Positions 26,799-34,932 of a DNA stretch of 64,000 nt are shown in pieces. The stretch comes from Carboxylicivirga caseinilyticus (GTDB taxonomy: Bacteria; Bacteroidota; Bacteroidia; Bacteroidales; Marinilabiliaceae). Location of the stretch: NCBI GenBank assembly GCA_025499705.1, contig JAFMVE010000018.1, forward strand, positions 1 to 64,000. Direction: 5' to 3'. The notes below the pieces were generated by a model, which worked only from the letters and a program-made list of their open reading frames with translations, had not been told where the DNA came from and searched no databases. The translations under genes and the position numbers were made by a program. Within the stretch, counting starts at the first letter, position 1. The number at the start of each line of letters is the position of its first letter.

Positions 26799-27173
26799 CT
26801 ATAACCAGATACTATCAACAACTTTTTGTAGAAATTCCCTTTGATGATAATCTTCATCAACAACCACGTTATCAAAAACAACTATGTCCAGATCAATTTC
26901 TCTTGGGCCAAATTTAGGTCGTGAACGATCACGTCCGAGTTGATCTTCAATTGTTTTTAGCTGAAGTTTTAACATATCTTTTTCATGCATAGTGTCGATT
27001 AATACTGCACCATTATGAAAATCAGGCTGATCGGTTATACCAATAGGTTTGGTAATTATTATTTTAGATATTTTCTTAACATCTGCAATTCGCTTTAATA
27101 ATTCCAAAGCCCGATTAATATTTTCATTCGGATTAATATTTGAACCTAAACCTAAAATTGCAGTATGCATCAT
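26799..27173 (-). CDS. folK: HPPK, 6-hydroxymethyl-dihydropterin pyrophosphokinase
   Basis: A 124-residue folate-pathway enzyme that transfers pyrophosphate from ATP to 6-hydroxymethyl-7,8-dihydropterin. The N-terminal LGLGSN motif (about 7-12), QPDFHNGA and PREIDLDIVVFDN (about 90-102) with the metal-binding Asp pair are present. It is shorter than the roughly 160 residues of E. coli FolK, lacking much of the C-terminal portion after the DLD motif; I believe short forms exist in related Bacteroidia. Its ATG directly abuts the folX stop (TAAATG), so the two are translationally linked. A decayed copy of its 3' end lies at 21441-21587. Confidence 0.88.
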   Translation of the reverse strand: MMHTAILGLGSNINPNENINRALELLKRIADVKKISKIIITKPIGITDQPDFHNGAVLIDTMHEKDMLKLQLKTIEDQLGRDRSRPKFGPREIDLDIVVFDNVVVDEDYHQREFLQKVVDSIWL

Positions 27174-27524
27174 TTATCTGGATTGAGATAAAGTCATTGA
27201 AACACTTTCAGAAAATCGGAGAGCATGTAGTTTATCAATTTCAACTTCAGCAAATTCAACTCTTTCGTTTGCCATAATACTATCTAAGACCAAACGCCCT
27301 AATGCTTCAATTAAATTAAATTGGGTGTTTTCAACTTTTGAAATGATTTCTTTAGTTATTGCGCGATAATCAAGCGCATCTTTAGGATCATCCGATTGCT
27401 CTTCGGTTTTAGTATTGTATTTTATTATAATATTGATATTTATATCCTGACGTTTACCAATCTCATGCGGATTAAAACCAACACATGTTCTTAATAATAA
27501 GTTTTTTATTTTGAGTATTCCCAT
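27174..27524 (-). CDS. folX: FolX, dihydroneopterin triphosphate 2'-epimerase
   Basis: A 116-residue protein of the FolB/FolX fold. It resembles E. coli FolX rather than FolB: IKNLLLRTCVGFNPHEIGKRQDI at the start (quoted here in shortened sense, residues 5-27) and EVEIDKLHALRFSESVSMTL near the end are nearly the FolX sequence. FolX epimerises dihydroneopterin triphosphate to dihydromonapterin triphosphate, the first step towards tetrahydromonapterin. It lies between an FolM/PTR1-like reductase and folK in one operon, which supports a pterin role. A dihydroneopterin aldolase activity cannot be ruled out from sequence. Confidence 0.85.
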   Translation of the reverse strand: MGILKIKNLLLRTCVGFNPHEIGKRQDININIIIKYNTKTEEQSDDPKDALDYRAITKEIISKVENTQFNLIEALGRLVLDSIMANERVEFAEVEIDKLHALRFSESVSMTLSQSR

Positions 27525-27561
27525 AGGTTTTGATTATCGTTCTTATACTAAAATACAAAAA

Positions 27562-28281
27562 CTAGATTAAATGTTGTCCGGAATCACAAAACATTATCTG
27601 CCCTGTTACATTATGATTCTCAATCAGAAAATGCAAAGTCGAGAGAATTGAATTCAGATCGACCCGAGTTTGTAAAGGTGTTTTCTTTACAACATTATTA
27701 AAAACTTCCTGACTTTTACCTTCAACGGGTAAGACTGGTCCGGGCGCAATTGCATTAACTCTGATATTGGGAGCCCATTCAACGGCAGCCATCTTTGTAA
27801 ATTCAGCCAGACTCTTTTTTGCCATTAAATAAACACTGTGATCAGTTTTATTATTCACAATAGCAGAATCCAAAATATTCACTATTGAGAAGGACTTCGT
27901 ATTTACCGCCAACTGCTTCGACAACAATAATGGAGAATAATAATGTATCGCCATCATTTCTTCCAATAGGTCCTTGTTTGTCTCTATCAGTTTACCTGGA
28001 GAGTATTTGCTTGCATTATTAATCAGCAAATCAATTTGCGAATGATTTTTTAATATATCATCTATAAATGCTGTTGCATTTTTCCAATCTGACAAATTAA
28101 ATTTTACAGCTTCAAATTTCAGTTTTGGATATTTAGTATGAAGATCAAGAGCCAATTGTTGTGCTTCATCACTACTATTATTAGCATGAATAATAACATT
28201 CCAACCTTTAGCAGCAAGAAATTCAGCCATGCTTTTCCCAAGCCTTTTCGCTCCACCTGTTATTAAAGCTGTTTTTACCAT
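27562..28281 (-). CDS. folM: FolM/PTR1-like SDR, pteridine reductase
   Basis: A 239-residue short-chain dehydrogenase/reductase. The cofactor motif TGGAKRLG (residues 8-15) has the Arg typical of NADPH-using pteridine reductases (PTR1, FolM). The active site has YLMAK (Y-x3-K, about 156-160) with a serine in LDSA upstream, and INNAS replaces the common NNAG. The C-terminus SGQHLI echoes the GGRHLR end of FolM. It probably reduces dihydromonapterin or dihydrofolate to the tetrahydro form. Its ATG overlaps the upstream stop by one base (TAATG), and folX follows after 37 bp. The symbol is assigned by context and motif rather than close identity. Confidence 0.75.
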   Translation of the reverse strand: MVKTALITGGAKRLGKSMAEFLAAKGWNVIIHANNSSDEAQQLALDLHTKYPKLKFEAVKFNLSDWKNATAFIDDILKNHSQIDLLINNASKYSPGKLIETNKDLLEEMMAIHYYSPLLLSKQLAVNTKSFSIVNILDSAIVNNKTDHSVYLMAKKSLAEFTKMAAVEWAPNIRVNAIAPGPVLPVEGKSQEVFNNVVKKTPLQTRVDLNSILSTLHFLIENHNVTGQIMFCDSGQHLI

Positions 28282-28742
28282 TAACTATAGATTAATGAAA
28301 CCAGTTTTTCAAGACCCACTTTATCAGCTTCATCAAAAGCTGCATACTCCTTACTGTCAACATCCAGAACTGCAACAGTTTCACCTTTGGGGTTCTTTAC
28401 TGGAACTACAATTTCGGAATTACTGGCAGAAGAACAAGCAATATGACCAGGAAATTCGTGAACATTTTCTACAATAACAGTTTCCTGCGCATTAATTCCT
28501 GCCCAACACACTCCTGTATCCTTTTTTAATTTCAAACATGCTACAGGTCCCTGATATGCACTAACCACCAGATCTCCGTTTACCAGTTCATAAAACCCGG
28601 TCCAGTAGTAATAATTAAATTTGTGGTGCAAAAGCGCATTAATTGTTGCCATCCGCGATATTGGATAAGTTGTTGCATCAATTAATCCTTTAACTTGTTC
28701 ATATATTCTTTCGTAACGTTTTGCTTTCGATTCAGCTTTCAT
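28281..28742 (-). CDS. msrC: Free methionine-(R)-sulfoxide reductase (GAF)
   Basis: A 153-residue single GAF-domain protein of the fRMsr family, which reduces free methionine-(R)-sulfoxide. The catalytic cysteines lie in GVCWAG and HIACSSASNSEIVVPV; the latter is the family hallmark. A third cysteine is in PVACLKL. I use the ATG at 28742 rather than a GTG two codons earlier. It is the first gene of the fRMsr-folM-folX-folK operon, linking oxidative repair with pterin synthesis, both of which need reducing power. Confidence 0.85.
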   Translation of the reverse strand: MKAESKAKRYERIYEQVKGLIDATTYPISRMATINALLHHKFNYYYWTGFYELVNGDLVVSAYQGPVACLKLKKDTGVCWAGINAQETVIVENVHEFPGHIACSSASNSEIVVPVKNPKGETVAVLDVDSKEYAAFDEADKVGLEKLVSLIYS

Positions 28743-28776
28743 AAACACTTTACCCTTAATTTTATTAAATAAAAAA

Positions 28777-28803
28777 CCGATGAAAATTACAAATTAACAT
28801 CGG
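28777..28803 (-). terminator. Terminator after ECF sigma gene
   Basis: CCGATG pairs with CATCGG across a 15-nt AT-rich loop that can itself pair partly (AATTTGTAATTT). TTTTTTAT follows on the minus strand. It separates the sigma gene from the pterin operon. Confidence 0.65.
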
Positions 28804-28829
28804 CTTCTTAAAACAATTCTTATTAATAT

Positions 28830-29330
28830 CTATTTATCTTTTAGCATTTCCTGTAGTTTCTTTCTTGTAAAGAAGATTCTACTTTTCACAGTACCAATTG
28901 GTAAGTCCAACTCTTCAGCTATCTCTTTATATTTAAAACCTTGTGTATGCATTTTAAAAGGAATTCTAAAATCGTCATCCAGTTTTTCTACCTTCGCCGA
29001 CATTTCATTAACTGAATATACATTTTCAGGTGTTTCAGAAGCATAATTATGCTTGTAAGCAACTCTTATTGCATCTTCTGTACTATCAAAAGTATTTCGG
29101 GTCTTTTGATCTCTACGATAATTATTAATGAAAGTATTCTTCATAATTGTAAATACCCATGCCTTAAAGTTGGTATTATTTACAAATTGATTACGATAGG
29201 TGAGTGCCTTTAAGGTTGTTTCCTGAAGTAAATCACGAGCATCCTCGTCATTCGCAGTTAAGCTTAAAGCAAAATAAAGCAATTTATCCTGTAAGCTTAG
29301 CAATTGCTGATCAAACTTTTTTGCGGTCAT
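28830..29330 (-). CDS. ECF-type RNA polymerase sigma factor
   Basis: A 166-residue sigma-70 family factor of the ECF type. Region 2 spans about 10-80, with DARDLLQETTLKALTYRNQF and the -10-binding segment WVFTIMKNTFINNYRR. Region 4 spans about 105-160, with FKYKEIAEELDLPIGTVKSRIFFTRKKL forming the HTH that reads the -35 box. No anti-sigma gene is adjacent. It has its own promoter upstream and a terminator behind it, so it is monocistronic. Its regulon cannot be told from the window. Confidence 0.92.
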   Translation of the reverse strand: MTAKKFDQQLLSLQDKLLYFALSLTANDEDARDLLQETTLKALTYRNQFVNNTNFKAWVFTIMKNTFINNYRRDQKTRNTFDSTEDAIRVAYKHNYASETPENVYSVNEMSAKVEKLDDDFRIPFKMHTQGFKYKEIAEELDLPIGTVKSRIFFTRKKLQEMLKDK

Positions 29331-29365
29331 ATTGTTGAGTTTAATTTTTTGTTCGTTTTGTTGAA

Positions 29366-29397
29366 CAAATATACTTCAAAAATAAACACCTTGCAAT
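29366..29397 (-). promoter_or_regulatory. Promoter of the ECF sigma gene
   Basis: On the minus strand TTG (in ATTG, 29394-29397) is followed after 20 bp by TATATTTG (29366-29373), a full match to TAnnTTTG. A 13-bp palindrome TTTGTTGAACAAA (29357-29369) overlaps the -7 box and could bind a regulator. Confidence 0.55.
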
Positions 29398-29494
29398 AGT
29401 TTCGGATCTTTTTATCTGTTTTTATGAATTAAAAAAAAGTTAAACAAATCATCACACAACACTACTCGCTTATCCTTCAGTATCTTAAAAACCA

Positions 29495-29524
29495 AAAAGA
29501 GGTTATTATTATACAACCTCTTTT
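29495..29524 (-). terminator. Terminator of the protease gene
   Basis: AAAAGAGGTT and AACCTCTTTT form a perfect 10-bp stem with a 10-nt loop, just after the protease stop on the minus strand. Confidence 0.75.
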
Positions 29525-29533
29525 CAGTCAAAA

Positions 29534-32500
29534 CTATTTCTTAATTACTTTTATTACTCGGTAAATGGTTTCATAACCTTTCATCTTTATAAAATACAAT
29601 CCAGGTGCCCATGAGCTAGTAGGGATGTTAATTGATTGTAAACCAGAAATCGTAGCAGGAGAATATACATTTTTACCTGAAAGATCAGTAATTTCAATAC
29701 CAGAGAATTCCAATGACCAAACAATTTTAAGCTCATCTGAAAATGGACTTACTACTTTAATACTTGAATCTACATTAGTAATATCGTCAACCCCTGTTGT
29801 AGAATCCAATACTTTGATGATTTCTTCCGTAACTGCGCTCTGAAGTAATATTTCAAATTCACTACTAACTTGGTATTCTGTGTCATATGTAATATAAAGA
29901 ATTCCCCCATCTTTACTCAATTGACAAGACAAGTCCCAATTTATATTATCGGATGATACTGCAAAAGGAGCAGAACATGTCACTATGATATCTTCTGATA
30001 ACAATGAGGCATCAATTCCTATTTCAGCCACAGGTTGCCCATTGATTAAATTAAAATCACTTAATGAGATAGACTGTTTTCGTGCTGTGATAGAGGGACT
30101 TCCAATTATTATATTATCTAAAACAACGCCATATCCATAATTGGCTTCAGCTTTAAAACCTATGAATATTTCAGAACTTAACTCCGGCAAAGCAATGTTT
30201 TCAATTTTCCAATCAGGAATATCTTTAGTATAACTGGCCAATTGTTTCCATTCTCCAACTTCAGATATTTTATAATAAACAGTTAATATATCCTGATCTC
30301 CTTCCCACGATGCCTGAGCATGAGCAAACGATAAAACTGGATTTGCCAACAAAGAAATGTCAAATTGAGGAGTTACAAGATATGTAGTATTACCATCGTA
30401 ATTCTCACTTCTGAATACCATATTGTAAGCTCCATCAAAGGCTTTATCCGGATTTTCATTCCCTGCGTATCCGCCTGTTTGATTTACCCAACCAACAGAA
30501 CCTGTTTCGTATTCCTCTGACCAGCATGAAGGGAAACCATATTCAAAACTTTCAGTATATGGGAAACTACTAAATGGTTTGCAGTTAACATCCAATTCGA
30601 AATCAGCAGATACAAAGCAACCATTATCGTCTGTTACTAACAATGTGAAAGCAAATACTCCAGATTCCATTGGAGTACCTGAAATTTCACCAGTCAAGGA
30701 ATTAAGCTCTACTCCTAATGGAAGCTGTCCCTCAGTAATAACATAATTAATTACCTCCGTTGTTGCATTAAGAACTGTAATAACTGATGAATACATTTCA
30801 TTATATGTTGCTGCTGATAACACTGGATTTTCAAACGTAACATCAGGACAACTCGATGCCTTTGTATTAATATAATAGTCAGATGTTAAATCGTTTGATA
30901 ATGTGATGCGCCCTGTTGAATGGCCTATAACAGTTGGTATAAAATGTACGTACAGCAAACCACCTTCTTTTGGTAGATTGGCGCTTTGCGTCCAATTAAC
31001 TCCGTCTAATGAAATTTCAAAATTTCCTTCAATGGAAGCCGTAATTTCATTATCAAGATTATGGCCCTCAATACTGATTGTAGTAGCTGGTCCTGCAACT
31101 CCCAAAGTAGTTGTGCCTTCTACAGTCACGTCTTGAGAATCAAAGCTGATTCGTGGGCTTGATGGATTAAAGGCTGTCCCTACTAAAGTTTCAACACCTA
31201 AATTAAGTGGATCAAGCCAGGTTTTCATCTGTGATGTAGCATCAGTTCCATATTGATCCCAATGGTACCACAATTTGCCATAATAGTTACTTCCCCCAGA
31301 ATTTCCACAAGATGAATTACCACCAGTTAGAGTTCCAATGATCAAATGATTACTATTGAATAAGGATGAACCGGAAGATCCTCCTTCTGTTACGGAATGA
31401 CCATTCTCAGTTGCAATAAACTGCAAATTCCAGTGAGCATTAGTTGCCCCAGTAACTTCTCCAGGCCAAGTTCCTGTCTCATACGTATTAAAAGTGGATA
31501 TCTTTTTAATATCTCCGGCAGGATGATGAATACCGACTCCAACTCCAGGAGTAACTTCATTACGCCTATCCCAGCCATTGTAATAAACACACCATTCGGC
31601 AGGGATATCGTCTGCTAACTCAACAAGCAAGCCATCTGATCCTCCATCTATAGGGCTAGCTGCTTTTAGGTAACAACCTGTTATTGTGTATGTTTGAAGC
31701 GGCTCTTTATCTTCACACCCTGGTGATTCGTATCCAAACCTAAACTGCCAGCGAGCTAAATCTGCTGTTGTGGCACCTTCATAACAATGAAAAGCTGAGA
31801 TTACATACGGAGTTAAATCTTGAGCTGTATTGTTAATTAAGTCTCCAGAACAAACGTACCATCCTGGAGCTGATCCACTTGAAATATACATTGTCATTTG
31901 ACAAACTCCGTTTTTCTCCGTTTTCCAATCATTTCCTTCACTGCAGTTGATATTGATCATACAAGCTTCTGACCCTCCTATCTCGGTACTTACAGCGTTC
32001 TTTGGAAAATGCTTGATCACTACATTATCGAAAACATAACCGATATTGTCAATTGAAATCACAGGAATTCCATCAAAATTTCCACTATCTAATAGAACTT
32101 TATGGTTGTAAGGCGATACATATTCTAGAATAATATCGTCGCCAGCAACCATTTCTGTAGAAAAAGCCCCTGATTGCGGATGTGTTGCATTAGTATAAGC
32201 CCCTAAGATATGGGTTTTGTCAGCATTGTAAATGTAAAGTTCGGCTGATTCAGGAATATAGAAATCGTCGTATGATAACAGAATGGCTAATGCACCTTCT
32301 GCTTTTAAACGCAATTGCCACATTTCGCCACCATTGCTTAATTGAGTCCATTCCCCAGAGTTTTCCATATCGAATGAAACAGATATAGCTCTAGCTATGC
32401 AAGGAGGATTATTGGACTCTTTTTTACGTAAAAGGTTTTCTGCTTTAAGTTTTTCGACATTCAAATTAACATCAATGTTGTTAATTTTAGGTAACGCCAA

Positions 32501-32614
32501 TCCATTTATAAAACTTGGAGGAGTCCCTCCAAAACTAATTTGCGAATAAGCCTGGTTTGAAATCATAAATAGAATCAAAAGGCCTATTAACAACTCTCTA
32601 TAAATTTTTTTCAT
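29534..32614 (-). CDS. Secreted Lys-C-like serine protease, T9SS substrate
   Basis: A 1026-residue multidomain exoprotein. It has a signal peptide (1-25), a pro-region up to about 210, and a trypsin-like domain at about 215-470. The likely triad is His276 in SAFHCYE, Asp327 in GGSDGLL and Ser414 in GGSSGSS. The many cysteines and overall layout resemble lysyl endopeptidase. Then come a beta-sandwich, a putative Ig domain (about 605-680, with GVELNSLTGEISGTP), and a cleaved-adhesin/MAM-like domain (about 690-840). The last 70 residues form a type-A T9SS sorting domain with GLYFIKMKG and a basic C-terminus. It would be exported by type IX secretion and anchored or released at the cell surface. 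Lysine specificity is inferred. Confidence 0.88.
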   Translation of the reverse strand: MKKIYRELLIGLLILFMISNQAYSQISFGGTPPSFINGLALPKINNIDVNLNVEKLKAENLLRKKESNNPPCIARAISVSFDMENSGEWTQLSNGGEMWQLRLKAEGALAILLSYDDFYIPESAELYIYNADKTHILGAYTNATHPQSGAFSTEMVAGDDIILEYVSPYNHKVLLDSGNFDGIPVISIDNIGYVFDNVVIKHFPKNAVSTEIGGSEACMININCSEGNDWKTEKNGVCQMTMYISSGSAPGWYVCSGDLINNTAQDLTPYVISAFHCYEGATTADLARWQFRFGYESPGCEDKEPLQTYTITGCYLKAASPIDGGSDGLLVELADDIPAEWCVYYNGWDRRNEVTPGVGVGIHHPAGDIKKISTFNTYETGTWPGEVTGATNAHWNLQFIATENGHSVTEGGSSGSSLFNSNHLIIGTLTGGNSSCGNSGGSNYYGKLWYHWDQYGTDATSQMKTWLDPLNLGVETLVGTAFNPSSPRISFDSQDVTVEGTTTLGVAGPATTISIEGHNLDNEITASIEGNFEISLDGVNWTQSANLPKEGGLLYVHFIPTVIGHSTGRITLSNDLTSDYYINTKASSCPDVTFENPVLSAATYNEMYSSVITVLNATTEVINYVITEGQLPLGVELNSLTGEISGTPMESGVFAFTLLVTDDNGCFVSADFELDVNCKPFSSFPYTESFEYGFPSCWSEEYETGSVGWVNQTGGYAGNENPDKAFDGAYNMVFRSENYDGNTTYLVTPQFDISLLANPVLSFAHAQASWEGDQDILTVYYKISEVGEWKQLASYTKDIPDWKIENIALPELSSEIFIGFKAEANYGYGVVLDNIIIGSPSITARKQSISLSDFNLINGQPVAEIGIDASLLSEDIIVTCSAPFAVSSDNINWDLSCQLSKDGGILYITYDTEYQVSSEFEILLQSAVTEEIIKVLDSTTGVDDITNVDSSIKVVSPFSDELKIVWSLEFSGIEITDLSGKNVYSPATISGLQSINIPTSSWAPGLYFIKMKGYETIYRVIKVIKK

Positions 32615-32667
32615 AAGTACAGGTTTTATGCCAACAAAAAATACGGCTTTAAAGGTCTAATAGGCTG

Positions 32668-32698
32668 CAAAAATACAGCTACTTTAACAAATGAACAA
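32668..32698 (-). promoter_or_regulatory. Promoter of the protease gene
   Basis: On the minus strand TTG (32696-32698), a 20-bp spacer and TATTTTTG (32668-32675), followed by CAGCC, fit the Bacteroidota consensus. The surrounding GCTGCAAAAATACAGC resembles the initial region of the rRNA-type promoters at the left edge. Confidence 0.55.
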
Positions 32699-32858
32699 CT
32701 TCATTTGAATGAGTTCTTTAATTAATAACAAGAATGTTGATATATTTATGACTCCTTAAGTCAGGTAGTGAGTGAAGTTTTTCCAAATTGGAGAGTGTTC
32801 GACTTATTTGAAAGAGAAATAAATTGGTCTTATTGACATTCAGCAAACAATTTATAAA

Positions 32859-32883
32859 AAAAGGATGCCTTACGACATCCTTT
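32859..32883 (-). terminator. Terminator of the second susCD operon
   Basis: AAGGATG pairs with CATCCTT around CCTTACGA; TTTTTTTAT follows on the minus strand, just after the lipoprotein stop. Confidence 0.75.
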
Positions 32884-32907
32884 TCTTTATCTTAACTTAT
32901 CATCGTC

Positions 32908-34905
32908 TTAGAATATCACAGTACTAGGAACAGACTCTCTTAATTGTTTTGAACTTCGTTTCCCTAGAATCTCGAAATTACTTATAGGTGCACTAGATTT
33001 TTCAACACTTACCAAATCACGAGCAATAAGATTATAATTTGGTACCATCATTGATGATGCAGTTTCCATAACAGGTGCAAACATTACATCAGAATAACCA
33101 TCAACCCAACCCCCAGCAGTCTCACTACGGATCAGATATCCAGTTGGAACACTACTTTCATCTGGCACAATATTACCTGACATATTAAATCTCATTACTA
33201 GTGGTGCATCTGTATAATAAGAACCTCCATCAAAAGTATAAAGAGTCATATCATAAGCTGTTTCACCAGAAACAAAATCATCTAACACTTGTGGAGCAAT
33301 AGATATCATACTAGTAGCTTTATCATAAGTAGCAATCACATCACCAGCATAGGCAATACCAGAAATAGCTAATGTACCCGCTTCTGTTCCTTCAGAAATC
33401 GTAATATCAACATCTGCATCCGGATCTCCAAAAGGACTAACACCAGTCATTGTGAAAGCACCAATAAAGTCTTCTTTTGTATAGGCAACAGCATTCTCAG
33501 AATAAAAGAATGTTTCTGCAAAATCACCTAAGATGGTTCCATCCTCATAATGGAAAGTTAATCCTAAAGTATAAACAGTAACACCTTTTGCATTAACTTC
33601 AACAGAAGATTCGATTTCTGCACTTGGAGATACATAAATATCTTGCTGCATGAATTGAGCACCAGTAGGCTGATTTTCGGGTATTTTCACACTACCTTCT
33701 TCTTCATAATAAAAAGCAAGTCCCTTACCTCCAGCATACAAATCAGCAAGATAATATAGATTTTTATAATCACTATCAACATTATCGGGGTCGGCATCAA
33801 TGGCTTTAGCAATAGTTTGATTCCACACATCTCCATATGCAGCAGAAGCAAATTCACCTACCTCACCTTCGATAGTTTCATACTCGACATCATTATAGTC
33901 ATCAATTTTAAGATTTGCAGCAATATAGGCTTCCTTTGTTAGATAGATGTATGTAGGAGTTGAGCAAACACTCGCACCTCCACCATTATAATCTGCCATA
34001 CTTATATATAAAGAGCTAGCCGGAAATGTAATTACACCATTGCTTAATGTTCCTAACGGATAAGAACTCAAGTCATCAGAAAGATTTCCGTAAATAGACC
34101 CAATTGAAAACATCCCATATGACCAAGAAACTCCTAAATCATGTGCGGACATAAATACATCTCCTGATGTACCTGAAGGATTATATATCTCAATTGTTGT
34201 ATACCAATCTTGACTTTCATCCATTTCACCAGGCCAAGTTGCATAATACCCATCATATATACCGTCTGCATCAGGTATCGCGACCCAATCATCTCCAACC
34301 CATGAACCTGAAGCAGGTTTATAAGCATTCTTAAATCTATATCTTACAGATTCTCCTAATTGTGCTTTTTCAACATCAACATACATAGGAACAATGCTTA
34401 CTCCATAAAAAGTTGAGAAAGTACCATCTACATAAACCATTGGTTCTTCTAAAGCTTCCCATTTTATACGAGAAACAGAAGTTTCAACATAAGGTATTGT
34501 TGAAGCATAAGGGTTTACAAACGCGTCACCTTCAACAGCTAATTTCAAATTATACGCAACCCCTTCTGCAGCAGTAGGGAATGTAATTGTAAATTCTACA
34601 TCGGTTTCTCCATCTGCAAAACTAATTGAACCAGGAACAACAAATATATCATCTGTATTCATTTCAACAATGATAGGTACATCAACACTACCTGTTGATA
34701 CGGTACGAGATATTGTTAACGTCAATTCCTTTTCATCATTAGGCTCTAATTCAAATAATGCCTGATTTGATGTTGGGAAATATACTCCTTGACAGCCTTC
34801 CGGAGCAGAAGGACTGGGCGTAACTTTATCTTCCCATTCACTACACCCTACAAACAAAGTAGATAGTGCAAAAAGAAAAGCTATATATAATTTATTAAAC
34901 TTCAT
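32908..34905 (-). CDS. Calx-beta-like surface lipoprotein of susCD operon
   Basis: A 665-residue lipoprotein with lipobox FVGC (Cys21). Residues about 40-150 resemble a Calx-beta or similar beta-sandwich domain, with GSISFADGETDVEFTITFP. The remainder, rich in Tyr, Ser and Asp, shows no domain I can name. It is the third gene of the second susC-susD operon, in the place where SusE/SusF-like binding lipoproteins are found, and lies 27 bp after susD. A role in binding the imported substrate at the cell surface is inferred from context. No enzyme motif is visible. Confidence 0.8.
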   Translation of the reverse strand: MKFNKLYIAFLFALSTLFVGCSEWEDKVTPSPSAPEGCQGVYFPTSNQALFELEPNDEKELTLTISRTVSTGSVDVPIIVEMNTDDIFVVPGSISFADGETDVEFTITFPTAAEGVAYNLKLAVEGDAFVNPYASTIPYVETSVSRIKWEALEEPMVYVDGTFSTFYGVSIVPMYVDVEKAQLGESVRYRFKNAYKPASGSWVGDDWVAIPDADGIYDGYYATWPGEMDESQDWYTTIEIYNPSGTSGDVFMSAHDLGVSWSYGMFSIGSIYGNLSDDLSSYPLGTLSNGVITFPASSLYISMADYNGGGASVCSTPTYIYLTKEAYIAANLKIDDYNDVEYETIEGEVGEFASAAYGDVWNQTIAKAIDADPDNVDSDYKNLYYLADLYAGGKGLAFYYEEEGSVKIPENQPTGAQFMQQDIYVSPSAEIESSVEVNAKGVTVYTLGLTFHYEDGTILGDFAETFFYSENAVAYTKEDFIGAFTMTGVSPFGDPDADVDITISEGTEAGTLAISGIAYAGDVIATYDKATSMISIAPQVLDDFVSGETAYDMTLYTFDGGSYYTDAPLVMRFNMSGNIVPDESSVPTGYLIRSETAGGWVDGYSDVMFAPVMETASSMMVPNYNLIARDLVSVEKSSAPISNFEILGKRSSKQLRESVPSTVIF

Positions 34906-34932
34906 ATAATTAATATTTATAGTAAAACAAAA

